Below are positions 19,302 through 27,136 of a stretch of DNA of 64,000 bases, in pieces (position 1 is the stretch's first letter; each line of letters begins with the position of its first letter). The position numbers and the translations under genes were made by a program. Location of the stretch: contig NZ_NIWT01000001.1 of NCBI RefSeq assembly GCF_002236115.1, positions 496,001 through 560,000 of the forward strand, read 5' to 3'. The DNA comes from Pseudomonas jessenii (GTDB taxonomy: Bacteria; Pseudomonadota; Gammaproteobacteria; Pseudomonadales; Pseudomonadaceae). A model generated the notes under the pieces. It was not told where the DNA came from and ran no database searches. It saw only the letters and a program-made list of their open reading frames with translations.

Positions 19302-20489
19302 TTAGCGCGCACTTTGACGTGACAGGATCAACGTCAGGCAAAGGCCGGTGACCGACAACAACGCAGCACTGAAGAAAATCCACGCATATCCCAGATTCAA
19401 CGCCACTGCGCCCATCAAGGGGCCGGCAATCGCCAGCGCCAGATCGAAAAACACCGCATAAGCACTCAAGCCCGCCCCCCGGCTGGAGTTGGGCACCTGT
19501 TTGATGGCCTCGACACCCAACGCCGGATACACCAGAGACAGGCCAAATCCAGTCAGGCCGGCGCCAATGAGCGCATACCCGGTCGAAGGGGCCAGCCACA
19601 ACAGCACCAGGCCAACCGTCTCAATGCACATGCAGGCAATGGCCGACGTGAACCCGCCAAACCGACCGATGGCGGATATGAACAGCAGCCGCGACAGAAT
19701 GAAACAGACGCCGAACACGGTCAGGCAGTAGGCCGCGCCGGTCCAGCCACGATTGATGTAGTACAGAGTGATAAAGGTCGTCAGGGTGCCGTAGCCAATG
19801 GACGCCAGGCTCAAGCTCGCGCCAAACGGCGCAATGCGTCCGAACACGGCCCGGAACGGCAAACGTTCACCGCGCACCACCGGCACCGAAGGCTTGTTGC
19901 GAATCAGCAACAGTGCGGCCAGGGCCAGCAGCGACAGGGCGATACCCAGGCTGGCGAAGCCCAGTTGTTGCACCATGACCACACCCAGCGGTGCGCCAAT
20001 GGCAATCGCTCCATAGGACGCGATGCCGTTCCAGGAAATCGACCGCGCGGTATGCTCGGCGCCCACCTGGCCCATGCACCAACTGATGGTGCCGACACCG
20101 ATCAACCCTTGGGCGATCCCCAGTAGCAGGCGCCCGGCGATCAGGATCAGCAGGCTGAGCAAGGGAAAGCCTTGCAACAGGGTCGACAGCAAGGTCAGCA
20201 CGCCGCTGAGCACAATCCCCGCCAAGCCATAGATGATTGCGCGCTTGGTACCAACGCTGTCCGACATCCGCCCGGCCATGGGCCGGCTGAGCAGGGTGGC
20301 GAGGTATTGCGAGCCGATGGTCAGCCCGGCCACGATGGCGCTGAACCCGAGTTGTTCGTGGACATAACCCGGCAATACCGCAATCGGCAAACCGATGCAG
20401 AGGAAGGCAATGAAGGTATAGAAAACGATGGAGACGATCTGCAGGGTGATCGCCAATGAGCTTTGCGGAGCAACTTGCTGCACAGACAT
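19302..20489 (-). CDS. MFS transporter, YhhS/arabinose-efflux-like
   Basis: A 395-residue major facilitator protein with 12 predicted membrane helices. The MFS loop after helix 2 reads LLSRPMAGRMSDSVGTKRAI, and the N-terminal half has GQGLIGVGTISWCMGQVGAEHTARSISWNGIASYGAIAIGAP-like YhhS-family blocks, a group of broad efflux carriers. Substrate not predictable. It is a single gene flanked by AT-rich and REP-containing gaps. Confidence 0.88.
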   Translation of the reverse strand: MSVQQVAPQSSLAITLQIVSIVFYTFIAFLCIGLPIAVLPGYVHEQLGFSAIVAGLTIGSQYLATLLSRPMAGRMSDSVGTKRAIIYGLAGIVLSGVLTLLSTLLQGFPLLSLLILIAGRLLLGIAQGLIGVGTISWCMGQVGAEHTARSISWNGIASYGAIAIGAPLGVVMVQQLGFASLGIALSLLALAALLLIRNKPSVPVVRGERLPFRAVFGRIAPFGASLSLASIGYGTLTTFITLYYINRGWTGAAYCLTVFGVCFILSRLLFISAIGRFGGFTSAIACMCIETVGLVLLWLAPSTGYALIGAGLTGFGLSLVYPALGVEAIKQVPNSSRGAGLSAYAVFFDLALAIAGPLMGAVALNLGYAWIFFSAALLSVTGLCLTLILSRQSAR

Positions 20490-20601
20490 GAGGGCTCGTT
20501 CGCGGGCGGCGGTGGGAGACCTGCATCATGGCGCGGCGTTGGGATAAAAGAAAGCAGGCTAACTACTTTTGCCGTGACATTATCGTTGTTCCTCATGGCC
20601 T

Positions 20602-20670
20602 CATCGCGAGCAAGCTCGCTCCCACATTTTGAAATGCATCCCCCTGTGGGAGCGAGCTTGCTCGCGATGA
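20602..20670. repeat. REP doublet upstream of the MFS gene
   Basis: Two inverted copies of the GTGGGAGCGAGCTTGCTCGC unit (20602-20625 and 20645-20669) separated by about 20 bases. Confidence 0.9.
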
Positions 20671-20705
20671 TTCATGTACCAACAAGAAACCTTGGCCCGG
20701 AATGC

Positions 20706-20735
20706 AAAAAGCCCCGTCACCAGGACAGGGCTTTT
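20706..20735 (-). terminator. Terminator of the ABC-F gene
   Basis: Minus-strand stem AAAAGCCCTGTC/GACGGGGCTTTT (one G-U pair, 5-base loop) followed by a T run, 37 bases after the gene's stop. Confidence 0.9.
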
Positions 20736-20771
20736 CACTTGAAGCTTGTAGCTAAAGGCTTGTAGCTACCT

Positions 20772-22358
20772 TTAGAACACCACACCCTGGCTACGCAGGT
20801 AATCGTCGTAGGTGCCGCTGAAGTCGGTCACGCCGTTAGGGCTCAGCTCGATGATGCGGGTGGCCAGGGACGATACGAACTCACGGTCGTGGCTGACGAA
20901 GATCAGCGTGCCCGGGTAGTTCTCCAGCGCCAGGTTCAGCGCTTCGATCGATTCCATGTCCAGGTGGTTGGTCGGTTCGTCCATCACCAGTACGTTCGGC
21001 TTTTGCAGGATCAGCTTGCCGAACAGCATGCGGCCTTGCTCACCACCGGAGATGACCTTGACCGACTTGAGGATCTCGTCGTTGGAGAACAGCATGCGGC
21101 CCAAAGTGCCGCGAATGATCTGCTCGCCCTGAGTCCACTGGCCCATCCAGTCGAACAGGCTGACGTCGTCTTCGAAGTCGTGGGCGTGGTCCTGGGCGTA
21201 GTAGCCCAGCTCCGCGCTTTCGGTCCACTTCACGGAGCCGGCGTCCGGGGTCAGTTCGCCCATCAGGGTGCGCAGCAGGGTGGTTTTGCCGATACCGTTC
21301 GGGCCGATGATCGCCACGCGCTCGCCGGCTTCTACGGTGAAGCTGAAGTTCTTGAACAGGGTCTTGCCGTCGAAGCCCTTGGACATCTGCTCGATGGTCA
21401 CGGCCTGGCGGTGCAGTTTCTTGGTCTGTTCGAAGCGGATGAACGGGCTCACGCGGCTCGATGGCTTGACTTCGGCCAGCTGGATCTTGTCGATCTGCTT
21501 GGCGCGGGAAGTGGCCTGCTTGGCTTTCGAGGCGTTGGCCGAGAAGCGGCTGACGAACGTTTGCAGTTCGGCGATCTGGGCTTTCTTCTTGGCGTTGTCC
21601 GACAGCAGTTGCTCGCGGGACTGGGTCGCCGCAGTCATGTACTCGTCGTAGTTGCCCGGGAACAGGCGCAGCTCACCGTAGTCCAGGTCGGCCATGTGGG
21701 TGCAGACGCTGTTGAGGAAGTGACGGTCGTGGGAAATGATGATCATGGTGCTGTTACGCACGGTGAGAATCGATTCCAGCCAGCGAATGGTGTTGATGTC
21801 CAGGTGGTTGGTCGGTTCGTCGAGCAACAGCACTTCCGGATCGGAGAACAATGCCTGGGCCAGCAATACCCGCAGTTTCCAGCCTGGAGCCACTTCGGAC
21901 ATCGGGCCGAAATGCTGTTCCAGGGGAATACCCAGGCCCAGCAGCAGTTCGCCGGCACGGGATTCGGCGGTGTAGCCATCCATTTCGGCGAATTCGGTTT
22001 CCAGCTCGGCCACGGCCATGCCGTCTGCTTCGCTCATTTCCGGCAGCGAATAGATGCGATCGCGCTCGGCCTTGACCTTCCACAGCTCTTCGTGACCCAT
22101 GATCACGGTGTCGATCACGGTGAATTCTTCGTAGGCGAACTGGTCCTGGCGCAATTTACCCAGGCGCACGTTCGGTTCCAGCATGACCTGGCCGCCGGAC
22201 GGCTCGAGGTCACCGCCGAGAATCTTCATGAAGGTCGACTTGCCGCAACCGTTGGCGCCGATCAAACCGTAACGGTTGCCACCGTTGAACTTGACCGAAA
22301 CGTTTTCGAAGAGCGGCTTGGCGCCGAACTGCATCGTGATGTTAGCTGTAGAAATCAA
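20772..22358 (-). CDS. ybiT: ABC-F family ATPase, YbiT type
   Basis: Cytosolic ribosome-associated ATPase of the ABC-F class, without membrane domains. The 528-residue protein has two ATPase domains, each with Walker A (GANGCGKST near 34-42; GPNGIGKTT in the second half), Walker B/D-loop [10 protein letters not shown] and [10 protein letters not shown], and switch His ([14 protein letters not shown]). The inter-domain linker is charged and Lys-rich ([14 protein letters not shown]). The first-domain signature is divergent ([16 protein letters not shown]), as in YbiT. Physiological role of YbiT is poorly defined. Confidence 0.92.
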   Translation of the reverse strand: MISTANITMQFGAKPLFENVSVKFNGGNRYGLIGANGCGKSTFMKILGGDLEPSGGQVMLEPNVRLGKLRQDQFAYEEFTVIDTVIMGHEELWKVKAERDRIYSLPEMSEADGMAVAELETEFAEMDGYTAESRAGELLLGLGIPLEQHFGPMSEVAPGWKLRVLLAQALFSDPEVLLLDEPTNHLDINTIRWLESILTVRNSTMIIISHDRHFLNSVCTHMADLDYGELRLFPGNYDEYMTAATQSREQLLSDNAKKKAQIAELQTFVSRFSANASKAKQATSRAKQIDKIQLAEVKPSSRVSPFIRFEQTKKLHRQAVTIEQMSKGFDGKTLFKNFSFTVEAGERVAIIGPNGIGKTTLLRTLMGELTPDAGSVKWTESAELGYYAQDHAHDFEDDVSLFDWMGQWTQGEQIIRGTLGRMLFSNDEILKSVKVISGGEQGRMLFGKLILQKPNVLVMDEPTNHLDMESIEALNLALENYPGTLIFVSHDREFVSSLATRIIELSPNGVTDFSGTYDDYLRSQGVVF

Positions 22359-22847
22359 AGGTTTTTCCTGCGAAGCATTCAGAGTAGCTAGGGTTGCGGC
22401 AGTACCGGTTCAGTACCTGTTTCCACTGTTGGGCCCCCGGGACATTCATCCCGATCGGCAGTGGAAGATCCATCTGGCATCAAGTGGACAGCAGCATGTG
22501 GCGCGCCTGGCCCGAGACAACGTGCGCTGAAAGGGGATTTTCCCGCTCTCAACCTGGGGGCGCGTAAAGTTTGGCGGCGATTGTACTGGTCTGGCTCTTT
22601 AAACGATAGGGCGATGGAGGCCTCTGCAACGCTTTGGCGGTTTTTGCGGACACATTTTCACAGTTGCGGGTTAACTATTGGTTACAAACTGTGGCTAAAA
22701 TGCCATCCATCAGCTGAAGGCCGACCATCGGCGTGGTTCGATGGCATTACGGGGCCGCTGTTTCGCATTCAGTCGCTGCACAAGACCCGGGGACCGGCAT
22801 GCCGGTAAAGGGCGCAGTTTGTTTATTTCCAACCTGTGACGATTTCC
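22359..22847. other. Divergent intergenic region ybiT / lpxO
   Basis: 489 bases without a convincing gene. It holds both promoters. A short AT-rich stretch (22655-22702, with TAAAAT at about 22695) could contain the lpxO promoter, but -35/-10 spacing is not convincing. No PhoP-box direct repeat was seen. Confidence 0.45.
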
Positions 22848-23747
22848 GTGAAACTGATCATTGCCGTTATCTACGTTGTCTCTATTGCGTACGTTCACCT
22901 GCGTGGTCGAGTGCGCCACAAGCTGGGGCGCCAGTTGAGTGATCACTCGACATTCCTGGCGCCGATCAATTGCTTTCTTTATCTGTTTTCGAAAATCCCC
23001 AACAAACCGTATCTCGATCCGGCTGATTTTCCCGACCTGAGCCCGCTGCAGGCGCATTGGGAAGAAATTCGTGCCGAAGGCCAGAATTTGCTTCACGCCG
23101 GCGAGATCAAACGTTCGAACCAATACGATGACGTCGGTTTCAACTCGTTTTTCAAGACCGGCTGGAAGCGCTTCTATCTCAAGTGGTATGGCGATAGCCA
23201 CCCGTCGGCCATGAAGCTCTGCCCGCGTACCACCGAACTGGTACAGGGCATTGGCTCGATCAAGGCGGCGATGTTCGCCGAGTTGCCACCGGGCTCTAGA
23301 CTGGTGCGCCACCGCGACCCGTATGCCGGTTCGTACCGTTATCACCTCGGACTGGACACACCCAACGCTGAAGGTTGCTACATCAATGTCGATGGCCAGA
23401 ACTACCATTGGCGCGATGGCGAAGCGGTGATGTTCGATGAGACCTTCATTCATTACGCAGAGAACACCACGCCACGCAACCGCATCATCCTGTTCTGCGA
23501 CGTCGAGCGGCCGATGAAGTATCGGTGGGCAGCGGCATTCAATCGCTGGTTCAGCCGCACTGTCATGTCGGCGGCAGGTGCACCGAACGAGGACGGAGAC
23601 CGCACCGGTGGGATCAACCGGCTGTTCAGCAAGGTCTACAAGGTTCGCCTGCGCGCCAAGGAACTGAAAAAGCGCAACCGCAAGCTTTACTACCTCCAAA
23701 AATGGTCGATCTTTGCCGGGTTGCTGGCGGTCTTCATTCTGATCTGA
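22848..23747 (+). CDS. lpxO: Lipid A hydroxylase LpxO (aspartyl/asparaginyl beta-hydroxylase family)
   Basis: Fe(II)/2-oxoglutarate dioxygenase that adds a 2-hydroxyl to a secondary lipid A acyl chain at the inner membrane. An N-terminal membrane anchor (KLIIAVIYVVSIAYVHLRG) leads into the catalytic domain. The iron ligands are visible as HRD in GSRLVRHRDPYAG and the distal His in DETFIHYAENTT, with the 2-oxoglutarate Arg in NRIILF. A second hydrophobic segment ends the protein. The GTG at 22848 gives the 299-residue family length; the frame opens four codons earlier with another GTG at 22836. Neither has a good ribosome site. Confidence 0.92.
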   Translation: MKLIIAVIYVVSIAYVHLRGRVRHKLGRQLSDHSTFLAPINCFLYLFSKIPNKPYLDPADFPDLSPLQAHWEEIRAEGQNLLHAGEIKRSNQYDDVGFNSFFKTGWKRFYLKWYGDSHPSAMKLCPRTTELVQGIGSIKAAMFAELPPGSRLVRHRDPYAGSYRYHLGLDTPNAEGCYINVDGQNYHWRDGEAVMFDETFIHYAENTTPRNRIILFCDVERPMKYRWAAAFNRWFSRTVMSAAGAPNEDGDRTGGINRLFSKVYKVRLRAKELKKRNRKLYYLQKWSIFAGLLAVFILI

Positions 23748-23801
23748 TTTTTTCGGTGTAGCGTACCAAGGCTTCGCGAGCAGTCCGGGATATCCAACGG
23801 A

Positions 23802-24653
23802 TCACTTGCTGACTTTCTTCCTGGCAACCGGTTTGCTGCCCGCCTTCGGCCTGGACGCTGCTTTACCGCTGCCGAGGCTGCGCTTGAGCAGTTCGGTCAG
23901 GTCAATGACATCCGCCGTTTTGCGATCCTCTTCACCAGAAGCGGTTTCGACGTCTTCGATCTTGCCTTCACGGGCCTTCTTGTCCACCAGGGCCATGATC
24001 TTGTCTTCGAAGCCGTCCCGATAGTCGTCCGGCGTCCACTCGGCACTCATGTCCTCCACCAGGCGTTTGGCCATGTCCCGTTCGCCCTTGGCCAGTTCGG
24101 GGTTGGTCACTTCGCTGCCCAGCGCCAGTTCATCGAGACTTCGCACCTCGGCCGGCCAGCGCAGCATCACCAGGACCAGTGCCGATTCCAGCGGCATCAA
24201 TGCGGCCAGGTGCTGGCGGGTATGCAAGACCACGCGGGCGAGGGCGACCTTGCCGGTTTTGCTCAGGGTTTCGCGCAGCAGCGCATAGACCTTTCCGCCA
24301 CGTTTGTCGGGAGCCAGGTAGTAAGGCGTGTCGATGTTCTGCAAGGGAATCTGCTTGCCGTCGACAAAGGAGAAAATGTCGATGGTCTGGGTCGAGAGCG
24401 GATGAGCGGAACGGATCTCCTCTTCACTGAGCACCACGTACCGGCCCTTTTCGTATTGCACGCCCTTGACGATGTGCTCCTTGGTGACTTCCTTGCCCGT
24501 CACCTTGTTGACACGCTTGTAGCCCACCGGGTCCATGCTGCGGCTGTCGAGCCAGTCGAAATCGACGCCTCGGGAGGACGTTGCGGAGACCAGCGCCACG
24601 GGGATGTGCACCAGTCCGAAGCTGATTGCGCCTTTCCAGATTGCCCGTGCCAT
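23802..24653 (-). CDS. ku: Non-homologous end-joining protein Ku
   Basis: DNA-end-binding homodimer of bacterial NHEJ. The 283-residue protein begins MARAIWKGAISFGLVHIPV, the standard Ku N-terminus, has HPLSTQTIDIFSFVD and YYLAPDKRGGKVYALL in the core beta-barrel, and ends in a Lys/Arg/Ala-rich tail (about 255-283), the usual DNA and LigD contact region. The ATP-dependent ligase partner LigD is not within the window. It is divergent from the small secreted gene at 24847. Confidence 0.96.
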   Translation of the reverse strand: MARAIWKGAISFGLVHIPVALVSATSSRGVDFDWLDSRSMDPVGYKRVNKVTGKEVTKEHIVKGVQYEKGRYVVLSEEEIRSAHPLSTQTIDIFSFVDGKQIPLQNIDTPYYLAPDKRGGKVYALLRETLSKTGKVALARVVLHTRQHLAALMPLESALVLVMLRWPAEVRSLDELALGSEVTNPELAKGERDMAKRLVEDMSAEWTPDDYRDGFEDKIMALVDKKAREGKIEDVETASGEEDRKTADVIDLTELLKRSLGSGKAASRPKAGSKPVARKKVSK

Positions 24654-24846
24654 GGTCGTCTACTCGCGAGTGATGTTCAGGTGACCTGCGGTCCAGGGCA
24701 AAAGTTTCTGTGGTCTGCGCGCCGGTTCCCCCGCCGGATCAACCGGGTGCCAGACCGTGCCGGGGAGTTTTTGGTTAACAAATCCGAACCTCGGGCGTAG
24801 CGTGGTATCGAAGTCCTTACTTACGCGGACGCAGAGAGGCACCCCC

Positions 24847-25194
24847 ATGAACCGATACGTGTTTGGCGCCATTGCACTGGCCTTGAGTGGCGTACTTGGC
24901 TCCTTGGTCCAGGCCGACGTCTCTGCTTCGTTGCAGTTGGCCCAGAACCTGCCGGGCAGCACCAACAACAACCCTTATAACAGTCCGATTCGCCGGGCCA
25001 ATCCCAACAGCATGCAAGGCACCCAACCCGGCACCCCGGCCATACGAGGACCCAATACCGTGCCGGTCCCGCGCCCGCCGACACTGGACAACGGTGGCAT
25101 TGGTAATCGCTACCCCGACCGGACAGCGCCCGCCAGCCCACCGAAATTCATTCCCAATCCACCGCCTCGAGACACCGGTAGCAGCAACCGTTGA
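24847..25194 (+). CDS. Small secreted Pro/Asn/Gly-rich hypothetical protein
   Basis: A 115-residue protein with a signal peptide (MNRYVFGAIALALSGVLGSLVQA) and a low-complexity mature part rich in Pro, Asn, Arg and Gly (NNNPYNSPIRRANPNS, VPVPRPPTL). No Cys or catalytic motif; no function recognised. The ATG at 24847 follows AGAGAGG; an upstream 30-codon extension encodes no signal and is rejected. It lies 67 bases before the aldose dehydrogenase gene, same strand, and could be co-transcribed with it. Confidence 0.7.
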   Translation: MNRYVFGAIALALSGVLGSLVQADVSASLQLAQNLPGSTNNNPYNSPIRRANPNSMQGTQPGTPAIRGPNTVPVPRPPTLDNGGIGNRYPDRTAPASPPKFIPNPPPRDTGSSNR

Positions 25195-25261
25195 GTGGCA
25201 GGCATGACGTCTACCCGCTACTTTTCACCAAGCCTCATTTCCGTCAGAAAAGGAATCCTGC

Positions 25262-26413
25262 ATGTTGCGTAAAAGCCTGTTGGCAACCCTCTGTGCCGGC
25301 GTATTGATCAGCGCCGCTGTCCCTGTGCTTGCCGCACCGGCCCAGACGATGAAAAGCGAAGATGGCACCCTTGAGGTCACCCCCATCGTGACGGGGCTGG
25401 AGCACCCCTGGGCCCTGGCATTCCTGCCGGATAGCAAAGGCATGCTGGTGACCGAACGGCCCGGCAACCTGCGACTGGTGACCGCCGAAGGCAAGTTGTC
25501 CGCACCGCTCAATGGCATACCCACGGTCTGGGCCAAGGGGCAGGGTGGATTGCTCGACGTGGCGCTGTCGCCCGACTTCAAGCAGGACCGGATGGTCTAT
25601 CTGTCCTATGCCGAAGGTGGCGGTCAGGGCGGCAAGGCCGGCACGGCGGTGGGCCGCGGCCGGCTCTCCGACGATATGACAGCGCTCAAGGATTTCCAGG
25701 TGATCCTGCGTCAGGAACCCAAGCTCTCGGTGGGCAACCATTTTGGCTCGCGGCTGGTGTTTGATCGCGACGGCTATCTGTTCGTGACCCTGGGGGAAAA
25801 CAACGACCGCCCGACCGCCCAGGACCTCGACAAGCTGCAAGGTAAAGTGGTGCGAATCTACCCAGATGGCACTGTGCCCAAGGACAACCCCTTTGTCGGC
25901 CAGGCCAACGTGCGCCCGGAGATCTGGTCCTACGGGCAGCGTAACCCGCAAGGCGCCGCGCTCAACCCGTGGAACGGCACGCTGTGGGAAAACGAACACG
26001 GCCCTCAGGGCGGCGATGAAATCAACATCATCGAGCGCGGCAAGAATTACGGCTGGCCGCTGGCGACCCATGGCATCAACTACTCCGGTCAACCGATTCC
26101 CGAAGCCAAGGGTGAAATCGCCGAAGGCACCCTTGTCCCGAATCATGTCTGGGAAAAGTCCCCGGGCCTTAGTGGCATGGCGTTCTACGATGCCGATCGT
26201 TTCAAGGTCTGGCAGCGCAACGTGTTTGTCGGCGCGCTGATCAGCCAGGAACTGATCCGCCTGGAGTTCGATGGCGACAAGGTGATCCACGAGGAGCGCT
26301 TGCTCGGGGAGCTGAAAAAACGCATTCGCGACGTACGACAGGGGCCGGACGGATACTTGTATGTTTTGACCGATGAGGAGAACGGTGGGTTGTACAAGGT
26401 GGGTTTGAAGTAA
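25262..26413 (+). CDS. PQQ-dependent aldose sugar dehydrogenase (YliI/Asd type)
   Basis: Periplasmic soluble glucose-dehydrogenase-like enzyme oxidising aldoses with PQQ. The 383-residue product has a signal peptide (1-24) and a six-bladed propeller, with LEHPWALAFLPD, GGLLDVALSPDF, NHFGSRLVFDRDGYLFVTLGE and NEHGPQGGDEIN, the last two holding the substrate/PQQ His and Arg positions of the family. The late WEKSPGLSGMAFY block is also typical. PQQ biosynthesis genes are not in the window. Confidence 0.92.
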   Translation: MLRKSLLATLCAGVLISAAVPVLAAPAQTMKSEDGTLEVTPIVTGLEHPWALAFLPDSKGMLVTERPGNLRLVTAEGKLSAPLNGIPTVWAKGQGGLLDVALSPDFKQDRMVYLSYAEGGGQGGKAGTAVGRGRLSDDMTALKDFQVILRQEPKLSVGNHFGSRLVFDRDGYLFVTLGENNDRPTAQDLDKLQGKVVRIYPDGTVPKDNPFVGQANVRPEIWSYGQRNPQGAALNPWNGTLWENEHGPQGGDEINIIERGKNYGWPLATHGINYSGQPIPEAKGEIAEGTLVPNHVWEKSPGLSGMAFYDADRFKVWQRNVFVGALISQELIRLEFDGDKVIHEERLLGELKKRIRDVRQGPDGYLYVLTDEENGGLYKVGLK

Positions 26414-26430
26414 CCAGCCGTGGGCTTGTC

Positions 26431-26458
26431 CTGCAGCCGCCATAGTGAGCGGCTGCAG
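26431..26458 (+). terminator. Strong hairpin after the aldose dehydrogenase gene
   Basis: 10-bp perfect stem CTGCAGCCGC/GCGGCTGCAG with an 8-base loop, starting 17 bases after the stop codon. There is no U tract, so it may be an mRNA 3' stabiliser or factor-dependent terminator. Confidence 0.5.
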
Positions 26459-26498
26459 AACGGGTATTGAGTTTCAGGGCATCGGTTTTTCAAATCTT

Positions 26499-26523
26499 GT
26501 GTAGGAGCGAGCCTGCTCGCGAT
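26499..26523. repeat. Solitary REP unit
   Basis: A single unit GTAGGAGCGAGCCTGCTCGC; unlike the other copies of this family no inverted partner is close by. Confidence 0.8.
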
Positions 26524-26553
26524 TGCAATTTAAACCTCATTACGGGAGGTCGG

Positions 26554-26889
26554 TCAGATCTGTCGAGTCGCGGCAACTGAACTCTTTCGATTCTGAAACC
26601 CACGTACCACCAGATACAACAATGGCCCAATCGACACGAACACAGCGGTAATCAGTAGATATGGCACCACCGAAACCGCCGACTGCCCGCGCTTTCGCGC
26701 ATCCTGGTACATCCAGATCGCTGCCAGCGTCGCCAGCAGGTAAAGATCGATCACCACTTGCGCAGTATCCGGGCGTGACATCAGGCTGATGCCGAAATCG
26801 ATCAGCGATTGTTCGGCCTGGAGCATCACTGAAACCGTATAGCCGGCAAAAGCGATCAAGGCGATAAGGGGCAGGGTAATGGCCTTCAT
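26554..26889 (-). CDS. DUF2834 membrane protein
   Basis: A 111-residue inner-membrane protein with three hydrophobic segments, of the DUF2834 family (late block IDLYLLATLAAIWMYQDARKRG followed by a conserved third helix). Function unknown. The ATG at 26889 starts the first membrane helix. It is divergent from the threonine dehydratase leader. Confidence 0.82.
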   Translation of the reverse strand: MKAITLPLIALIAFAGYTVSVMLQAEQSLIDFGISLMSRPDTAQVVIDLYLLATLAAIWMYQDARKRGQSAVSVVPYLLITAVFVSIGPLLYLVVRGFQNRKSSVAATRQI

Positions 26890-26951
26890 GTTTTCCTTCC
26901 TTGGGCAATGAATAGAACCGGTAGCCTATAGCGACCACCGCAAACTTGCCA

Positions 26952-26980
26952 TTGACTTGCCATCAACGTCCGGCTAATTT
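26952..26980 (+). promoter_or_regulatory. Sigma-70-type promoter of the threonine dehydratase leader
   Basis: TTGACT (26952-26957) and TAATTT (26975-26980) are separated by 17 bases. The expected start, 6-7 bases downstream, falls at or next to the leader-peptide ATG (26987), so the leader may be translated from an mRNA with almost no 5' leader; no Shine-Dalgarno is seen there. Confidence 0.6.
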
Positions 26981-26986
26981 CGAGCC

Positions 26987-27052
26987 ATGACTTCCACCGT
27001 ATTGCGCTGCCAGCCAAGCATTATTACCGCCATTCCTCATTTGGCGGGCTAG
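26987..27052 (+). CDS. Attenuator leader peptide, 21 aa, upstream of threonine dehydratase
   Basis: A 21-codon ORF (begins MTSTVLRCQPS, ends in PHLAG) with three Ile codons, two adjacent (27020-27025) and one at 27032, three Thr, one Val and two Leu codons. It stops at 27050-27052. It is followed by a rho-independent terminator and then ilvA. The codons match the end product (Ile) and substrate (Thr) of the gene behind it. Its last codons contain GGCGGG (27043-27048), able to pair with the left arm of the terminator, giving a ribosome-position switch. Size and placement mirror ilv/leu leader peptides of enteric bacteria. Confidence 0.72.
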   Translation: MTSTVLRCQPSIITAIPHLAG

Positions 27053-27070
27053 CTCACGACTGCAGCACCC

Positions 27071-27095
27071 AACCCGCCCTCGAGGCGGGTTTTTA
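27071..27095 (+). terminator. Attenuator terminator ahead of threonine dehydratase
   Basis: Stem AACCCGCC (27071-27078) / GGCGGGTT (27084-27091) with a 5-base loop and a T run, 42 bases before the ilvA ATG. The left arm can alternatively pair with GGCGGG at 27043-27048 inside the leader ORF. Confidence 0.85.
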
Positions 27096-27136
27096 CTTTC
27101 TGTCTCCCGGGCCCCGATCAATGTCAGGAGACGACG

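Noticed and set aside
20889..22391. 500-codon rightward frame opposite ybiT
   Set aside because: Antisense of the ABC-F gene; composition is shadow-like and no ribosome site or homology is evident.
22655..22702. Sigma-70 promoter for lpxO with TTGGTT and TAAAAT
   Set aside because: Spacing between the hexamers is only about 12 bases, too short for a standard promoter.
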